Assembly: GCA_026388545.1 (NCBI GenBank)
Contig: JAPLJS010000071.1
Span: 20,084 to 84,083, forward strand
Length of the DNA stretch: 64,000 nt
Direction: 5' to 3'
DNA from: Deltaproteobacteria bacterium
GTDB lineage: Bacteria; Desulfobacterota; Syntrophia; Syntrophales; UBA2185
Positions 7,277 to 16,270 of the stretch are shown here, piece by piece (positions within the stretch are counted from its first letter, which is position 1; each line of letters begins with the position of its first letter). Below the pieces are notes generated by a model. It ran no database searches and was not told the origin of the DNA. It saw only the letters and a list, made by a program, of their open reading frames with translations. The position numbers were made by a program, and so were the translations under genes.

Positions 7277-8095
7277 ATGGGAAAGATACGGCGGATTGTA
7301 GACATGGGAGGCATCGAAAGGGTCATCATGATGAATCAACAGCCTATAGGACGCACCCCTCGTTCAAATCCGGTAACGTACACCGGCGTCTTTTCCCATA
7401 TTCGGGATCTCTTCACCGGCCTTCCCGAATCGAGGATCAGGGGCTATAAGCCAGGACGTTTCAGTTTTAATGTCAAGGGGGGTCGATGCGAGGCCTGTGA
7501 GGGGAATGGTTTAATCAAAATAGAAATGCACTTTCTGCCCGATGTCTACGTGACGTGTGACGTCTGTCGCGGGAAGAGATTTAATCTGGATACGCTTGAA
7601 ATCAAATACAAGGATAAAAACATAGCGGGTGTCCTCGATATGTCTGTTCACCAGGCATTGTCTTTCTTCGATAATATTCCCGCCATACGATCCAAACTTC
7701 AGCTTCTGTTCGATGTCGGTCTGGGGTATATCAGGTTAGGGCAGTCGGCAACAACCCTGTCCGGAGGCGAGGCCCAGCGGATAAAATTATCAAGAGAACT
7801 GGGAAAGCGAAGCAACAGCAACACCCTCTATATCCTTGATGAGCCTACCATAGGCCTCCACTCGGCGGATATTCAGAAATTGCTGGATGTTCTCTTGAGA
7901 TTGGTCGATATGGGCAACACCGTAGTGGTTATAGAACACAACATGGATGTCATTAAATGCGCCGACCACATCATTGACCTCGGCCCTGAAGGAGGTCCCG
8001 GCGGAGGCCGGATCGTTGCATCCGGCACCCCTGAAGAGGTTGCTCGCGCAGAAGAATCCATTACGGGCCAATTCCTTCAAAAAATACTGCATTAA
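7277..8095 (+). pseudogene. uvrA: 3' fragment of uvrA (excinuclease ABC subunit A)
   Basis: 272 residues that match only the last third of Uvr[17 protein letters not shown], the zinc-binding CEACEGNG / CDVCRGKR pair, the ABC signature [15 protein letters not shown], Walker [12 protein letters not shown] and the switch His in [10 protein letters not shown]. The roughly 680 preceding residues, including the first ATPase module and the second Walker A, are absent, so it cannot work as UvrA by itself. Homology begins about ten codons after the ATG, and upstream sequence is unrelated. The remaining frame is intact, implying recent truncation or expression of a partial protein. Confidence 0.85.
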
Positions 8096-8198
8096 CACCT
8101 CTCTGTCGGAAATCAAAAAAACCACAGAACTCTATCGTAATATATGATATATACATGGGGCAGGTTACGGACATTATACAGTATGGGTGTACGAAGAT

Positions 8199-9911
8199 AT
8201 GAAAATCATTTATCTGGCTGATATCCATGGAGACTTTGATAAACTGAATGATCTCCTGAACGAAACATTTGCCGATGTGTATATTATCTCCGGTGATCTG
8301 ATCGATATCCCTTTCTACAGTATGAATACCTCCATACGCTACCACGAACTGCAATCATATTTCCATGGGTTAAGACGAAAGATGTCAAGGGAAGATATGC
8401 TTATTGAGGATTTTGTCGATGATCTTTTAGAAAAGCCCGATATTCCCGACGATATACAGGAATCAGGAACCCAATACCAGGAGTACACGATCAGAGCCCG
8501 CAGGGTTATGCAGCAAAAATATAAGGTATTAGGAAGCATTATCTCCATGAAACAGAGATCGCGGGTTTTCTGCCTTCCGGGAAATTATGATATGGATCTT
8601 AAATATACGGCTTTGCATGAGCATGACCTGCACTTGCATTGGTATCAACTGGAGGATTTGAGGATTTGCGGTTATGGCGGAGCGGCCATATGGACGCCTG
8701 GGATCCCTGAAAGGTATGTCGTTCATTCCCAGGAAAAAATGAAGTACCATGACAGGGACAATGAGATGTACCACTTTTTCAAGGCGATAAATCCGCACAT
8801 TATTGTAACCCATCAGCCTGCATACGGAATCCATGATCAATTGACTTCAGGTGGATCGATCGGATCTACGGCGCTGCGCAGTTACTGTGAAGACAATTCG
8901 GTGATGATGTGCCTGACGGGCCATATCCATCAACATTGGGGCGCTCAGCTTGATGAGAATACCCTGTACCTTAACCCATCGAATTTCGGAGAGGTGACCT
9001 TAACATCCGGGAATGTCGCGGAGGGCGGATTTTATTATTCTATTAACGTAGAGGCTGAGCAGGTACGGGGGATTATATTCAAGAAATTCTATAACGGGAG
9101 GATTTATGACGTTGCCGACTATCATATCAATAATGGCAAATTAATCAGAGAGATAATAGACCCGGATAGATACAACGCCCTAGAGGCGGGGAAGAACTAT
9201 GATGAAAAGGATATTAAGGATTCTCACATACCTGAAGTCACATTGTATAATGATATAAAGCAGTTTTACAGGAAATTCCAGACCCAGGAAACGGAGGAAC
9301 GGCTTAACGCTTTAGAGGATATCACGTATCTGATCGAAGATAAACTGAAAGCCGATATTGCAATGGACGTTATGGGCTCTGTTAATTTCGGCATATCGCA
9401 GTCAGATTCGGATATAGATGTCGTCCTTTATCTGCGGTGTGATAATAAATACATGCAATGTAACGGAAAATGTGTCGGCGGCAGTGAGGTGTGCGACTAT
9501 CTGAAAAACGCAGAGGAGATGATCGCGGAAATCCTTAAGGATAAATTTGACTACCATCTTCTTGATTACGTTGATCTTAACCGTGTTGAAGAAAGTATAC
9601 GGGAAAAGAATTATGAGAGTGCAATTCTGCAGCGTTTTGTGTTTTACAGATCACTATGCCGTCCCATAAACTACCGGGTAATCGCCCCGACAGAAGACAT
9701 GCTCAACAAGGATATGATGCTCCGTAAGGAGATTGAGGGGAGTCTCCAAGTATATTTTAAGATATTTGTTACCACCTCTCGGCATATAAGATCGTTCATG
9801 AAATACGAGTCCCGTCTATCGGATTTAGGAATAAAACTGCCCACCTGGCTAAGGGAAAAAGTAAAGCTTTATCTGGGTGAATCGAAAGGGGAATATGTTA
9901 GTTCGCCGTGA
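8199..9911 (+). CDS. Metallophosphoesterase-nucleotidyltransferase fusion protein
   Basis: 570 residues with two enzymatic parts. Residues 1-about 270 are a calcineurin-like phosphoesterase with the full metal-site set: DIHGD, SGDLID, PGNYD, VTHQP and TGHIHQH. Around residue 393 a DNA-polymerase-beta-type nucleotidyltransferase motif follows: GSVNFGISQSDSDIDVV, giving GS and the DxD pair Asp405/Asp407. The last 100 residues are helical and unassigned. One part removes or hydrolyses phosphate esters while the other transfers nucleotides, so an RNA/nucleotide repair or signalling role is conceivable; substrate unknown. I chose the ATG at 8199 (MKIIYLADIHGD) over a GTG at 8187. It stands alone, convergent with pgk. 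Confidence 0.8.
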   Translation: MKIIYLADIHGDFDKLNDLLNETFADVYIISGDLIDIPFYSMNTSIRYHELQSYFHGLRRKMSREDMLIEDFVDDLLEKPDIPDDIQESGTQYQEYTIRARRVMQQKYKVLGSIISMKQRSRVFCLPGNYDMDLKYTALHEHDLHLHWYQLEDLRICGYGGAAIWTPGIPERYVVHSQEKMKYHDRDNEMYHFFKAINPHIIVTHQPAYGIHDQLTSGGSIGSTALRSYCEDNSVMMCLTGHIHQHWGAQLDENTLYLNPSNFGEVTLTSGNVAEGGFYYSINVEAEQVRGIIFKKFYNGRIYDVADYHINNGKLIREIIDPDRYNALEAGKNYDEKDIKDSHIPEVTLYNDIKQFYRKFQTQETEERLNALEDITYLIEDKLKADIAMDVMGSVNFGISQSDSDIDVVLYLRCDNKYMQCNGKCVGGSEVCDYLKNAEEMIAEILKDKFDYHLLDYVDLNRVEESIREKNYESAILQRFVFYRSLCRPINYRVIAPTEDMLNKDMMLRKEIEGSLQVYFKIFVTTSRHIRSFMKYESRLSDLGIKLPTWLREKVKLYLGESKGEYVSSP

Positions 9912-9933
9912 GATGGATTTAATTCTGTAATCC

Positions 9934-11238
9934 TTACGGAGCTTTTCCGCCGTTGTCAACGAGTGCTTTCACCGCCTCGAGGCCGTATGGCGAACCCTCC
10001 TCAATGGCCTTTAACACCGTACCGCCGCCTGTGAAGAAATAGTATTTCGAATTATCCAGCGTCGATAAATAAAGGCCGGGGCACAGATTTTTAAACTCCT
10101 GAAGCGTATCCCCGCCTCCGTAGAGTTTATGTGCTGCCACATTCTGATCGATTTTGCTATCGAGGGCCGCAGAGCCTTCGTTAAAATACGGCGTATATCC
10201 CATAACAGCATTAACAAAAATGGTTTTTGCTGAGTTCAGCGTATCTGATACCTCCGGATCTTCGAACGATTCTTTTGCAATATCAAGGATATAAGGAAGT
10301 TTCGCACCTTTTTTGAACTCCTTTATCGACCTGATCCTGTATTTCCCCTCAACCTTTCCTTCCATGGTATCCGATTCATACACATACGGAAGTTCCAGTA
10401 TTTTGTGCTGTTTCTTGTCCATCTCGACGAGATTCCCGGCAGCTTCGATATCCTCCTGTTCAATACCGCTGATCGATATATTATACTTCGCACAAAGATA
10501 GGTATTATAAATGATGCCGCCGAGGATCAATTTGTCAACTTTCTTATAGATTTCGTTGAGGGGACCGATCTTTGTATTATATTTTGAACCTGCCACGACG
10601 GAGATGAACGGCCTTTCGGGCTGCAGAACCTGCGAAAGATTCTGTATCTCCTTTTGCATGAGATATCCCGCAAACGATGGGAGATACTTCGTTATATGAT
10701 AGGTGGAGACGTGCGGCTGCCAGGAGCCGAAGGCATCGTTCACGAAGACATCGGCCAGGCCTGCCAGTTGGCGTGCGAAGTCGTCGCTGTACTCCGTTTT
10801 TGACTCTTCTCCCTGGAACCATCTCGTATTCGGAAGGTATATGGCGCCGATCCTTTTTTCTCTCAGATTTTTTACGGCAAGATTTATCGAGGTGTCGATG
10901 CTTTTTATTCCTTCATCACCTTCCGGCCTGAACGTTGGGCAGTATATCTTTGTATGAAGTTTGCGCTCCAGATATTCGGCAATTGGTTCCACCGATGTTG
11001 ATTTATCTACTTTAATTTTGCCTGCTTTGTCCCGCGGCCTTCCGATATGCGTCATGATGATCGGTCTGCCGCCCCTTTCGACAATATTGAAGATGGTTCC
11101 AATGGTCTGATCTATTCTGAACGGGTCTTCGATGGCTCCTTTTTTAACAACATTATGGTCAACACGCAACAGGACAATTTTATCTTCTACATCGGCATTC
11201 TGTAAGAGTGGAAGTTTGGGATCAAGTTGTTGTTCCAT
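9934..11238 (-). CDS. pgk: Divergent phosphoglycerate kinase
   Basis: 434 residues, about 40 more than usual. It converts 1,3-bisphosphoglycerate and ADP to 3-phosphoglycerate and ATP. Recognisable blocks: LLRVDHNVV (substrate loop, usually RVDFNVP), THIGRPRDK, NDAFGSWQPHVST, the nucleotide lysine region GSKYNTKIGPL, VNAVMGYTPYFNEG, YGGGDTLQEF and the C-terminal FTGGGTVLKAIEEG (usually STGGGASLE). Catalytic Arg, Asp and Asn are kept, but several loops differ from standard Pgk, so activity is likely though perhaps altered. The ATG at 11238 follows AAAGGGG; ten extra upstream codons are possible but not needed. Last gene of a minus-strand operon, 102 bases after yjbQ. Confidence 0.85.
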   Translation of the reverse strand: MEQQLDPKLPLLQNADVEDKIVLLRVDHNVVKKGAIEDPFRIDQTIGTIFNIVERGGRPIIMTHIGRPRDKAGKIKVDKSTSVEPIAEYLERKLHTKIYCPTFRPEGDEGIKSIDTSINLAVKNLREKRIGAIYLPNTRWFQGEESKTEYSDDFARQLAGLADVFVNDAFGSWQPHVSTYHITKYLPSFAGYLMQKEIQNLSQVLQPERPFISVVAGSKYNTKIGPLNEIYKKVDKLILGGIIYNTYLCAKYNISISGIEQEDIEAAGNLVEMDKKQHKILELPYVYESDTMEGKVEGKYRIRSIKEFKKGAKLPYILDIAKESFEDPEVSDTLNSAKTIFVNAVMGYTPYFNEGSAALDSKIDQNVAAHKLYGGGDTLQEFKNLCPGLYLSTLDNSKYYFFTGGGTVLKAIEEGSPYGLEAVKALVDNGGKAP

Positions 11239-11340
11239 GGCATTCCCCTTTCCCCTGACAATTTGCATCGATAGTAAGGATTTTTTCTGAAAATTACAAG
11301 ATAAATTAATTCGTGAATAAGGAGAACGGAATTATTTTTC

Positions 11341-11739
11341 TCATTCGAGCGGGGTCAGCCTGACAATTACCTTTCTCGTCCGCGGGCCGTCAAATTCACA
11401 GAAAAAAATTGACTGCCAGGTACCGAGGACCAGTTCGCCGTCTTCTATAAACACCGTTTCCGATACACCCATCATGGACGCTTTGATGTGCGCTGCTGAA
11501 TTCCCCTCACTGTGCCGGTAGTGATCATTGAGCGGAACAATTTTATCAAGCTCCATCAGGATGTCCCGCGGCACATCCGGATCGGCGTTCTCATTGATGG
11601 TAACGGCTGCCGTGGTGTGGGGAACGAAAACGTGACAGATGCCGTTTTTGATCCTTTTTTCTCTCAACATGGCTCTGATGCGGTCGGTGATGTCGATCAT
11701 CTCGGCCCTGGCATTGGTACGAACGGTAAACTGTTTCAT
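11341..11739 (-). CDS. YjbQ/UPF0047-family protein
   Basis: 132 residues covering the whole UPF0047 fold. Family hallmarks: HTTAAVTINENADPDVPRD, DHYRHSEGNSAAHIKAS, and LGTWQSIFFCEFDGPR. Members show weak thiamine-phosphate-synthase activity in E. coli assays and contain a metal/phosphate site; the physiological role is unclear. The start overlaps the end of the TrpF-like gene by four bases, so the two are co-translated. The pairing with a TrpF-like barrel is suggestive of a shared phosphate-sugar substrate but that is inference. Confidence 0.85.
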   Translation of the reverse strand: MKQFTVRTNARAEMIDITDRIRAMLREKRIKNGICHVFVPHTTAAVTINENADPDVPRDILMELDKIVPLNDHYRHSEGNSAAHIKASMMGVSETVFIEDGELVLGTWQSIFFCEFDGPRTRKVIVRLTPLE

Positions 11740-12455
11740 GGTTTCACTCTCCCCTTAAAACCCTGTAAAAAGAGTTCATCGTTGCAGAGATCAGAAAAAG
11801 CCGATAGTGCTTCCATGACAAATGCCCGAACACGCTCAGTATTTTTCCTGCCGTCGGGGCCCTCTACACCCGTATGCGCATCCACACCGGCGGGACGCAC
11901 ATGCGCTATGGCTCTACGGACATTCTCCGGATGAAGACCGCCGGCCAGCATGACCGGCCTGGGAGAGATATCGACAAGTCTGCGGCTGATATCCCAATTA
12001 TGGGTTTTGCCGGTCGCCCCGCATGCGCCGGTCATCGGATCGTATGTATCTGTAATAAATGCATCAACGTGAGGACTGTATGTGGAAATGGAAGATTCCA
12101 GCTCCGAAAGGTTATGATCTCTCACGATGAGACTTTTAATAACCATGAGCTCGGGGGCAAGCACCTTCAGTCTGAAAAGCTCTGTAACAGATATATCGCC
12201 ATGCAACTGTACCTTGCCGGTTCCAATTCTTTTGCAGAAATCCAGGATCTTTTCCGCCTCATTCAAATAGGTAATCAATACGGCGGATCCGCGCGGATTC
12301 AGCGGGCGGATGATTTCAGACGCATCCTCTTCGGTGATGTCCTCTTTATGAACGGCAAGTCCGAACGGGAACCCGATCTGATGGACGCCTGCGTCAACAA
12401 GCATATCAGCTTCTTCCTGATCGATAATACCGGCTATCTGGATGATTCCTTGCAT
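11736..12455 (-). CDS. Phosphoribosylanthranilate-isomerase-like TIM barrel
   Basis: 239 residues with the TrpF layout: strand-1 start, GFPFG, VQLHGD, the Asp loop ITDTYDPMTGACGATGKTHNW, AGGLHPENVRRAI and GVDAHTGVEG-DGRKN for phosphate binding. TrpF normally starts KICG, the Cys being the general base; here the equivalent position reads IQIAG, so the Cys is replaced by Ala while the catalytic Asp remains. It is also outside any trp operon. I therefore infer a related isomerase with another substrate, or a non-catalytic member, not tryptophan synthesis. Starts 22 bases after the cyclophilin-like gene and overlaps yjbQ. Confidence 0.75.
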   Translation of the reverse strand: MQGIIQIAGIIDQEEADMLVDAGVHQIGFPFGLAVHKEDITEEDASEIIRPLNPRGSAVLITYLNEAEKILDFCKRIGTGKVQLHGDISVTELFRLKVLAPELMVIKSLIVRDHNLSELESSISTYSPHVDAFITDTYDPMTGACGATGKTHNWDISRRLVDISPRPVMLAGGLHPENVRRAIAHVRPAGVDAHTGVEGPDGRKNTERVRAFVMEALSAFSDLCNDELFLQGFKGRVKP

Positions 12456-12477
12456 CGGTGATACCCAACGACGATTA

Positions 12478-12861
12478 TTATTTATCCCCTACTTTTTCAA
12501 TCCTGATGGCAGCGGCAGGCTTTGCCTTCTTCAAAAGGGTCGCATCATCTGTCACTTTCCCTACAAGATTGACTGCACTTGCGGGAACGGGGTCGGAACC
12601 GGCGCTCATCGGCGTGGGGCCGAAGAATATGGCCATTGCCTTTCCCGGCGGCCAATATCCGATGTCACCAACTTTTACCATTGTCGTTGCCGTTTCATCG
12701 AGGGACACAGTTACCGGTATCTCAAAATAAAATTCATCTCCCCATTCGTCAGGGCTTGCCTCAATGGGAAGCCTTTCAACAATGGCTTTCGCACATGCTG
12801 TATCAAACAGTTCGGCCCTCACTATCACATTATCCACCGTTATCCTGATCTGCGTTGGCAT
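12478..12861 (-). CDS. Cyclophilin-like fold protein (DUF3830/TM1367 type)
   Basis: 127 residues from MPTQIRITVDNVIVRAEL. The order of short strands, ERLPIEASPDEWGDEFYFEIP, GDIGYWPPGKAMAIFFGPTP and VNLVGKV fits the small cyclophilin-like family of TM1367. These proteins have the cyclophilin barrel but generally lack proline-isomerase residues; function unknown. A longer frame reaches 12921 but the ATG at 12861 follows GGGAGGGG and gives the family N-terminus. Inside the minus-strand operon, 22 bases from each neighbour. Confidence 0.75.
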   Translation of the reverse strand: MPTQIRITVDNVIVRAELFDTACAKAIVERLPIEASPDEWGDEFYFEIPVTVSLDETATTMVKVGDIGYWPPGKAMAIFFGPTPMSAGSDPVPASAVNLVGKVTDDATLLKKAKPAAAIRIEKVGDK

Positions 12862-12883
12862 GATATAAAATCCCCTCCCTGCA

Positions 12884-13807
12884 TTAGCCGCCGCCAAGGC
12901 GTCCCCGCATCTGTTCGACAAGTTGCTTCGCCGCGGAAGGCACTTTCACTCTCACAGCACCGATAATATAACGGCCTGACTGCTCCACGAACACACCCCT
13001 GTACAGGGGATCGACAGCCTCTATAGAGATCCGATCCGGGGCTTCGGTCACGTGAACGCCCTTTCCTGATGAATTCAGGTAAGATCGGTAGTGATCCAAT
13101 GTCTTTCTCGCAGCATCCTGAGAATTCTCAGGCACCACGAAGACCTGCACCTGTTCACCTTCTAAAATTGCATCGGCTATAATGCCCCTGCGGAAAAATG
13201 CATATCCCAGGAGGCTTTGAGCGATATACCGTTCAGTCTTCGGTACAACACCCGGTATCCTGAGAATCTCAAGCTCTCCGGGACGGCCTGCATTGAGCGG
13301 AAGGTTCTGTGAAACAGCCCGGCCACACGCAAGAAATATGTCTTGTTCAATGCTCGTTGTTCCCGCGGCTTGAAGCCTCACAAAATACCTGTCCTGATAG
13401 AACATCAACTGAGACGAAGAGACAAATCCCTCGGCGCCGATCGTAACCCCTCCCGCATCGGCCCTCCGGTAGTTGGAGTAAATCCCGAAGGCATCAAGCA
13501 GAGAGGCCATCCTGTAGACATCTACCTCGACCGCCAACCGTTGATCTCTCTTGTTTATATAGGTGGCCGTGGCGAGTTGCTCAAACCCGTAGGGGAAATA
13601 GAGTTCCGCTTCGCCATTTATATGATCGAACAGGGTATCCTTGGTGTAGAGGGTTGCCTTGCCGTCCACGACCCAGTCTTCCGCAAACCCGCGTGCGGGC
13701 AGAACGCTTGTGATGGAACTGTCAGCAGCAAAGACCGGCCCGGGCACAGACAATGTGAGCACTAAAACGCATGTGATGATTGCAGAGATCACACCAAATC
13801 GATCCAT
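12884..13807 (-). CDS. Exported DUF6599-like protein
   Basis: 307 residues from MDRFGVISAIITCVLV, with a signal peptide ending near VFAADSS. The mature part contains GFAEDWVVDGKATLYTKDTL, HINGEAELYFPYGFEQL and a later repeat of a similar fold (FRRGIIADAILEGEQVQVFV). These features match what I know of DUF6599 proteins, which are found in anaerobes and have no assigned reaction. Likely periplasmic. It sits 43 bases after the Fe-S aldo/keto reductase gene, whose product also carries an export signal, so they may work together outside the cytoplasm. A start eight codons further upstream is possible. Confidence 0.7.
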   Translation of the reverse strand: MDRFGVISAIITCVLVLTLSVPGPVFAADSSITSVLPARGFAEDWVVDGKATLYTKDTLFDHINGEAELYFPYGFEQLATATYINKRDQRLAVEVDVYRMASLLDAFGIYSNYRRADAGGVTIGAEGFVSSSQLMFYQDRYFVRLQAAGTTSIEQDIFLACGRAVSQNLPLNAGRPGELEILRIPGVVPKTERYIAQSLLGYAFFRRGIIADAILEGEQVQVFVVPENSQDAARKTLDHYRSYLNSSGKGVHVTEAPDRISIEAVDPLYRGVFVEQSGRYIIGAVRVKVPSAAKQLVEQMRGRLGGG

Positions 13808-13850
13808 TGACACCATCCCTGTCCGGCACAAATTACCGTGTATTATTTCC

Positions 13851-15026
13851 CTATGCCAGAAGCTTCCTGGCCCGCTCCATCTTCACCGGAATATCGAGTC
13901 CGTGGACACAGCTTGCCACACAGTCCGTGCAATTGAGGCAAGCAGAAGCGGATACGCGCGAAGGAATCTCATAGTACGTGGACCGGGCAAGTTCAGCGCT
14001 CCTGTAAGCCTCTGCGTACATAAGGCAACGGTTGATCGTACTGATCTCTACACCCCTTGGACACGTTTTCTCACACATTCCGCAGAGGTGGCAGTAGTAA
14101 GGCCGTACAGCGGCGCCATAGCGTTTCAGGATAAGCCCGTCGAGATACCCGAAACGCATCCCCATTACAGCGATGTCTTCCCTGAGTTCCGCCATGTCTC
14201 TCATGCCGGGAATTGCGGCGGTGATATGCTTATTCTGAAGCGCCCATTTGAGGGCGGCCTGGTGGGGGCTGATCGGACCCAACGCGCCGGTTGTATAACC
14301 TCCGGCCTGTGTTTTCATTGCAATTATCCCGATGTTTGCCTGGGCGGCCCTTGCTATCGCCTCCGTTACATCCTTGCCGCTCTTGAAGTTGTACGCTACG
14401 AGGGCCGTGTGGAAGAACCTGTCGCGATCTTCCACAAGTGCATGGAGCACCTCTGCCTGATTTGTATGCGTGGTCACCCCGAAGAAACGCACCTTTCCCT
14501 GCTCTTTCAGCCTGACGAGGGCCTCTCGCGTCTCCGGAATGAATGCCCGATCCTTGCCGGTGAGATTATGGAGCTGGATGACATCTATATAGTCGGTTTC
14601 AAGCGCCCTGAGGCTTGTCTCAACATCCTTGATAATGGCCTCTTTCGACTTCGAGGCAGGTTGTGTCTTCGTCGCCACATATATCTTGTCACGCTTGCCC
14701 TTCAAGGCCTTTGCGACGATTTCCTCGTTTTTGCCTCCCATGTATCGCCGCGCGGTATCGACATAGTTGACGCCGTGATCAAAGGCGACCCTCATCACCT
14801 CTGCCTCAGGTGTAAGCATCGCCCCGAAACTTACAACCGTAATCTTCATTCCTGTTCGTCCTAGGGTTCGATAGACAGGTGTGGGAAAGACGAAGTCCCC
14901 CGATGATGCATAGTTCATGGCTTCGGCAAGGTTTTCCCACCCGAGCAGAGCCGATGTGGTCCCGAGCAGGCCAACTCTCAAGAAATCTCTCCTGTTCAAT
15001 CCTGCGCATCCCTTTCCTTTGTGCAT
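13851..15026 (-). CDS. Tat-exported aldo/keto reductase with two Fe-S cluster motifs
   Basis: 391 residues. The N-terminus carries a twin-arginine signal, NRRDFLRVGLLGTTSALLG. An aldo/keto reductase barrel follows, keeping the catalytic tetrad: Asp and Tyr in YVDTARRYMGG, Lys in VATKTQ, His in VIQLHN. The C-terminus has a ferredoxin-like domain with CHLCGMCEKTCPRG and CLNCTDCVASCVHG, enough Cys for two clusters, although spacing departs from a classical 2x[4Fe-4S] ferredoxin. Export of a folded cofactor enzyme fits the Tat route. First gene of the operon running to pgk. The start was set at 15026; a frame extends seven codons upstream. Confidence 0.85.
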   Translation of the reverse strand: MHKGKGCAGLNRRDFLRVGLLGTTSALLGWENLAEAMNYASSGDFVFPTPVYRTLGRTGMKITVVSFGAMLTPEAEVMRVAFDHGVNYVDTARRYMGGKNEEIVAKALKGKRDKIYVATKTQPASKSKEAIIKDVETSLRALETDYIDVIQLHNLTGKDRAFIPETREALVRLKEQGKVRFFGVTTHTNQAEVLHALVEDRDRFFHTALVAYNFKSGKDVTEAIARAAQANIGIIAMKTQAGGYTTGALGPISPHQAALKWALQNKHITAAIPGMRDMAELREDIAVMGMRFGYLDGLILKRYGAAVRPYYCHLCGMCEKTCPRGVEISTINRCLMYAEAYRSAELARSTYYEIPSRVSASACLNCTDCVASCVHGLDIPVKMERARKLLA

Positions 15027-15481
15027 GACACCCTCATTGCGATTCAACTAATCTTGGCCGTTACCATCAAGGAAACAAAACAATTCGTTCGAATTATACA
15101 TGAAAACCGGAGTTTCCTCCATACCATATTTTATGTCAAAACTCTGAGATTTCTATGCACCGGTGCGGAAAGGTTACATGTTGAAAACCTTTTCCAAACC
15201 TGACTCCCCACTTCTGATGCCAAGAAAGGCAATACTATTCTTGTGATTTGCGTCACTGAACGAATTGTTCATATATGATCATATGCATTGAAGCTCCCCG
15301 CAGCCCGCCTCGGGGAATCTTCGATCCTTAATGTGAAAGGCATCAATTGTAATTATTTTATCTTTGTGGTTTAAAACGCTGTAACAATGGTATAATATAA
15401 TGGTATGGATATGATAGAAGGTCGCTTATTTTCCGGAAACGAAATCAATAACTTCCTTATTAATGAATGGAGGTTTCGCAA
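15027..15481. other. Divergent intergenic region
   Basis: No gene seen. It separates the leftward operon from the rightward HD-GYP gene and should hold both promoters. TATAAT at 15391-15396 is a good -10 for the HD-GYP gene but has no clear -35, suggesting an activator. Confidence 0.4.
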
Positions 15482-16198
15482 ATGAACGACGAAGACAAAA
15501 CGAAACAAGAACTTATTAGCAAGCTGAATGAAATGCATCTTCACCTCGACGAAATGAAAAAATCAGAAGATGAAACCGGACATGCCCAATCTACAATACA
15601 AATCTCAGAAACCCGATACCGGCGGCTCTTTGAAACTGCTCAGGCCATGGCCTTCACTCTTGAAAAAAATGATGCTTACAAGGCGGGACACCATCTGAGG
15701 GTGACTAATCTTGCCTTTGCCATTGGGACAGAAATGAATCTTACGAGTGATCAGCTCGATGGCATCCGCATAGCAAGCATGATTCATGATATCGGCAAGA
15801 TATTCGTCCCTGTAGAGCTTCTCAGCAAGACGACGAGATTAACAGATTCAGAATTCCAGGTAATGAAAACACATGTCCTGTCCGGGTATGACATTCTGAA
15901 GGATATTGACTTTCCCTGGCAAATTGCCAGGATGGTTCTTGAACATCATGAGAGGATGAATGGTTCGGGATACCCGAATGGGTTAACGGGAGACAATCTT
16001 CTCGTGGAATCACGGATCCTGTCTGTCGCCGATGTGGTGGATGCCATTGCTTCCCACCGACCCTACAGGCCGGCCTGGGGAATTAATGTAGCAATGTATG
16101 ATATTAAAGGAACCAGGGGCATACTCTATGACCCTGAAGTAGTGGATGTCTGTTTACGGCTCTTTAATGAGAAAGGTTATAAGATGTCAGATGATTAA
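15482..16198 (+). CDS. HD-GYP domain protein, probable cyclic-di-GMP phosphodiesterase
   Basis: 238 residues. A short N-terminal coiled coil (about 1-45) with a partial sensor-like stretch (ISETRYRRLFETAQ) is followed by an HD-GYP domain with its signature residues: GHHLRVTNLA, the HD pair in SMIHDIGKIFVP, HVLSGYDIL, and HHERMNGSGYPNGL. Such enzymes hydrolyse c-di-GMP to GMP. The sensory part is much shorter than usual, so it may take its signal from a partner through the coiled coil. The ATG at 15482 follows GGAGGT with seven bases between; five upstream codons would swallow that site. Single gene. Confidence 0.85.
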   Translation: MNDEDKTKQELISKLNEMHLHLDEMKKSEDETGHAQSTIQISETRYRRLFETAQAMAFTLEKNDAYKAGHHLRVTNLAFAIGTEMNLTSDQLDGIRIASMIHDIGKIFVPVELLSKTTRLTDSEFQVMKTHVLSGYDILKDIDFPWQIARMVLEHHERMNGSGYPNGLTGDNLLVESRILSVADVVDAIASHRPYRPAWGINVAMYDIKGTRGILYDPEVVDVCLRLFNEKGYKMSDD

Positions 16199-16270
16199 CA
16201 ATAACCGATTGGAAATGTTCTATAAGTAAGGCAAAAAAAGTCAAAAAACGTAACTTACACATAATAAGAA

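Noticed and set aside
13659..14864. Long open frame (401 residues) on the plus strand
   Set aside because: Fully antisense to the well-supported Fe-S aldo/keto reductase and DUF6599-like genes; no protein family resemblance.
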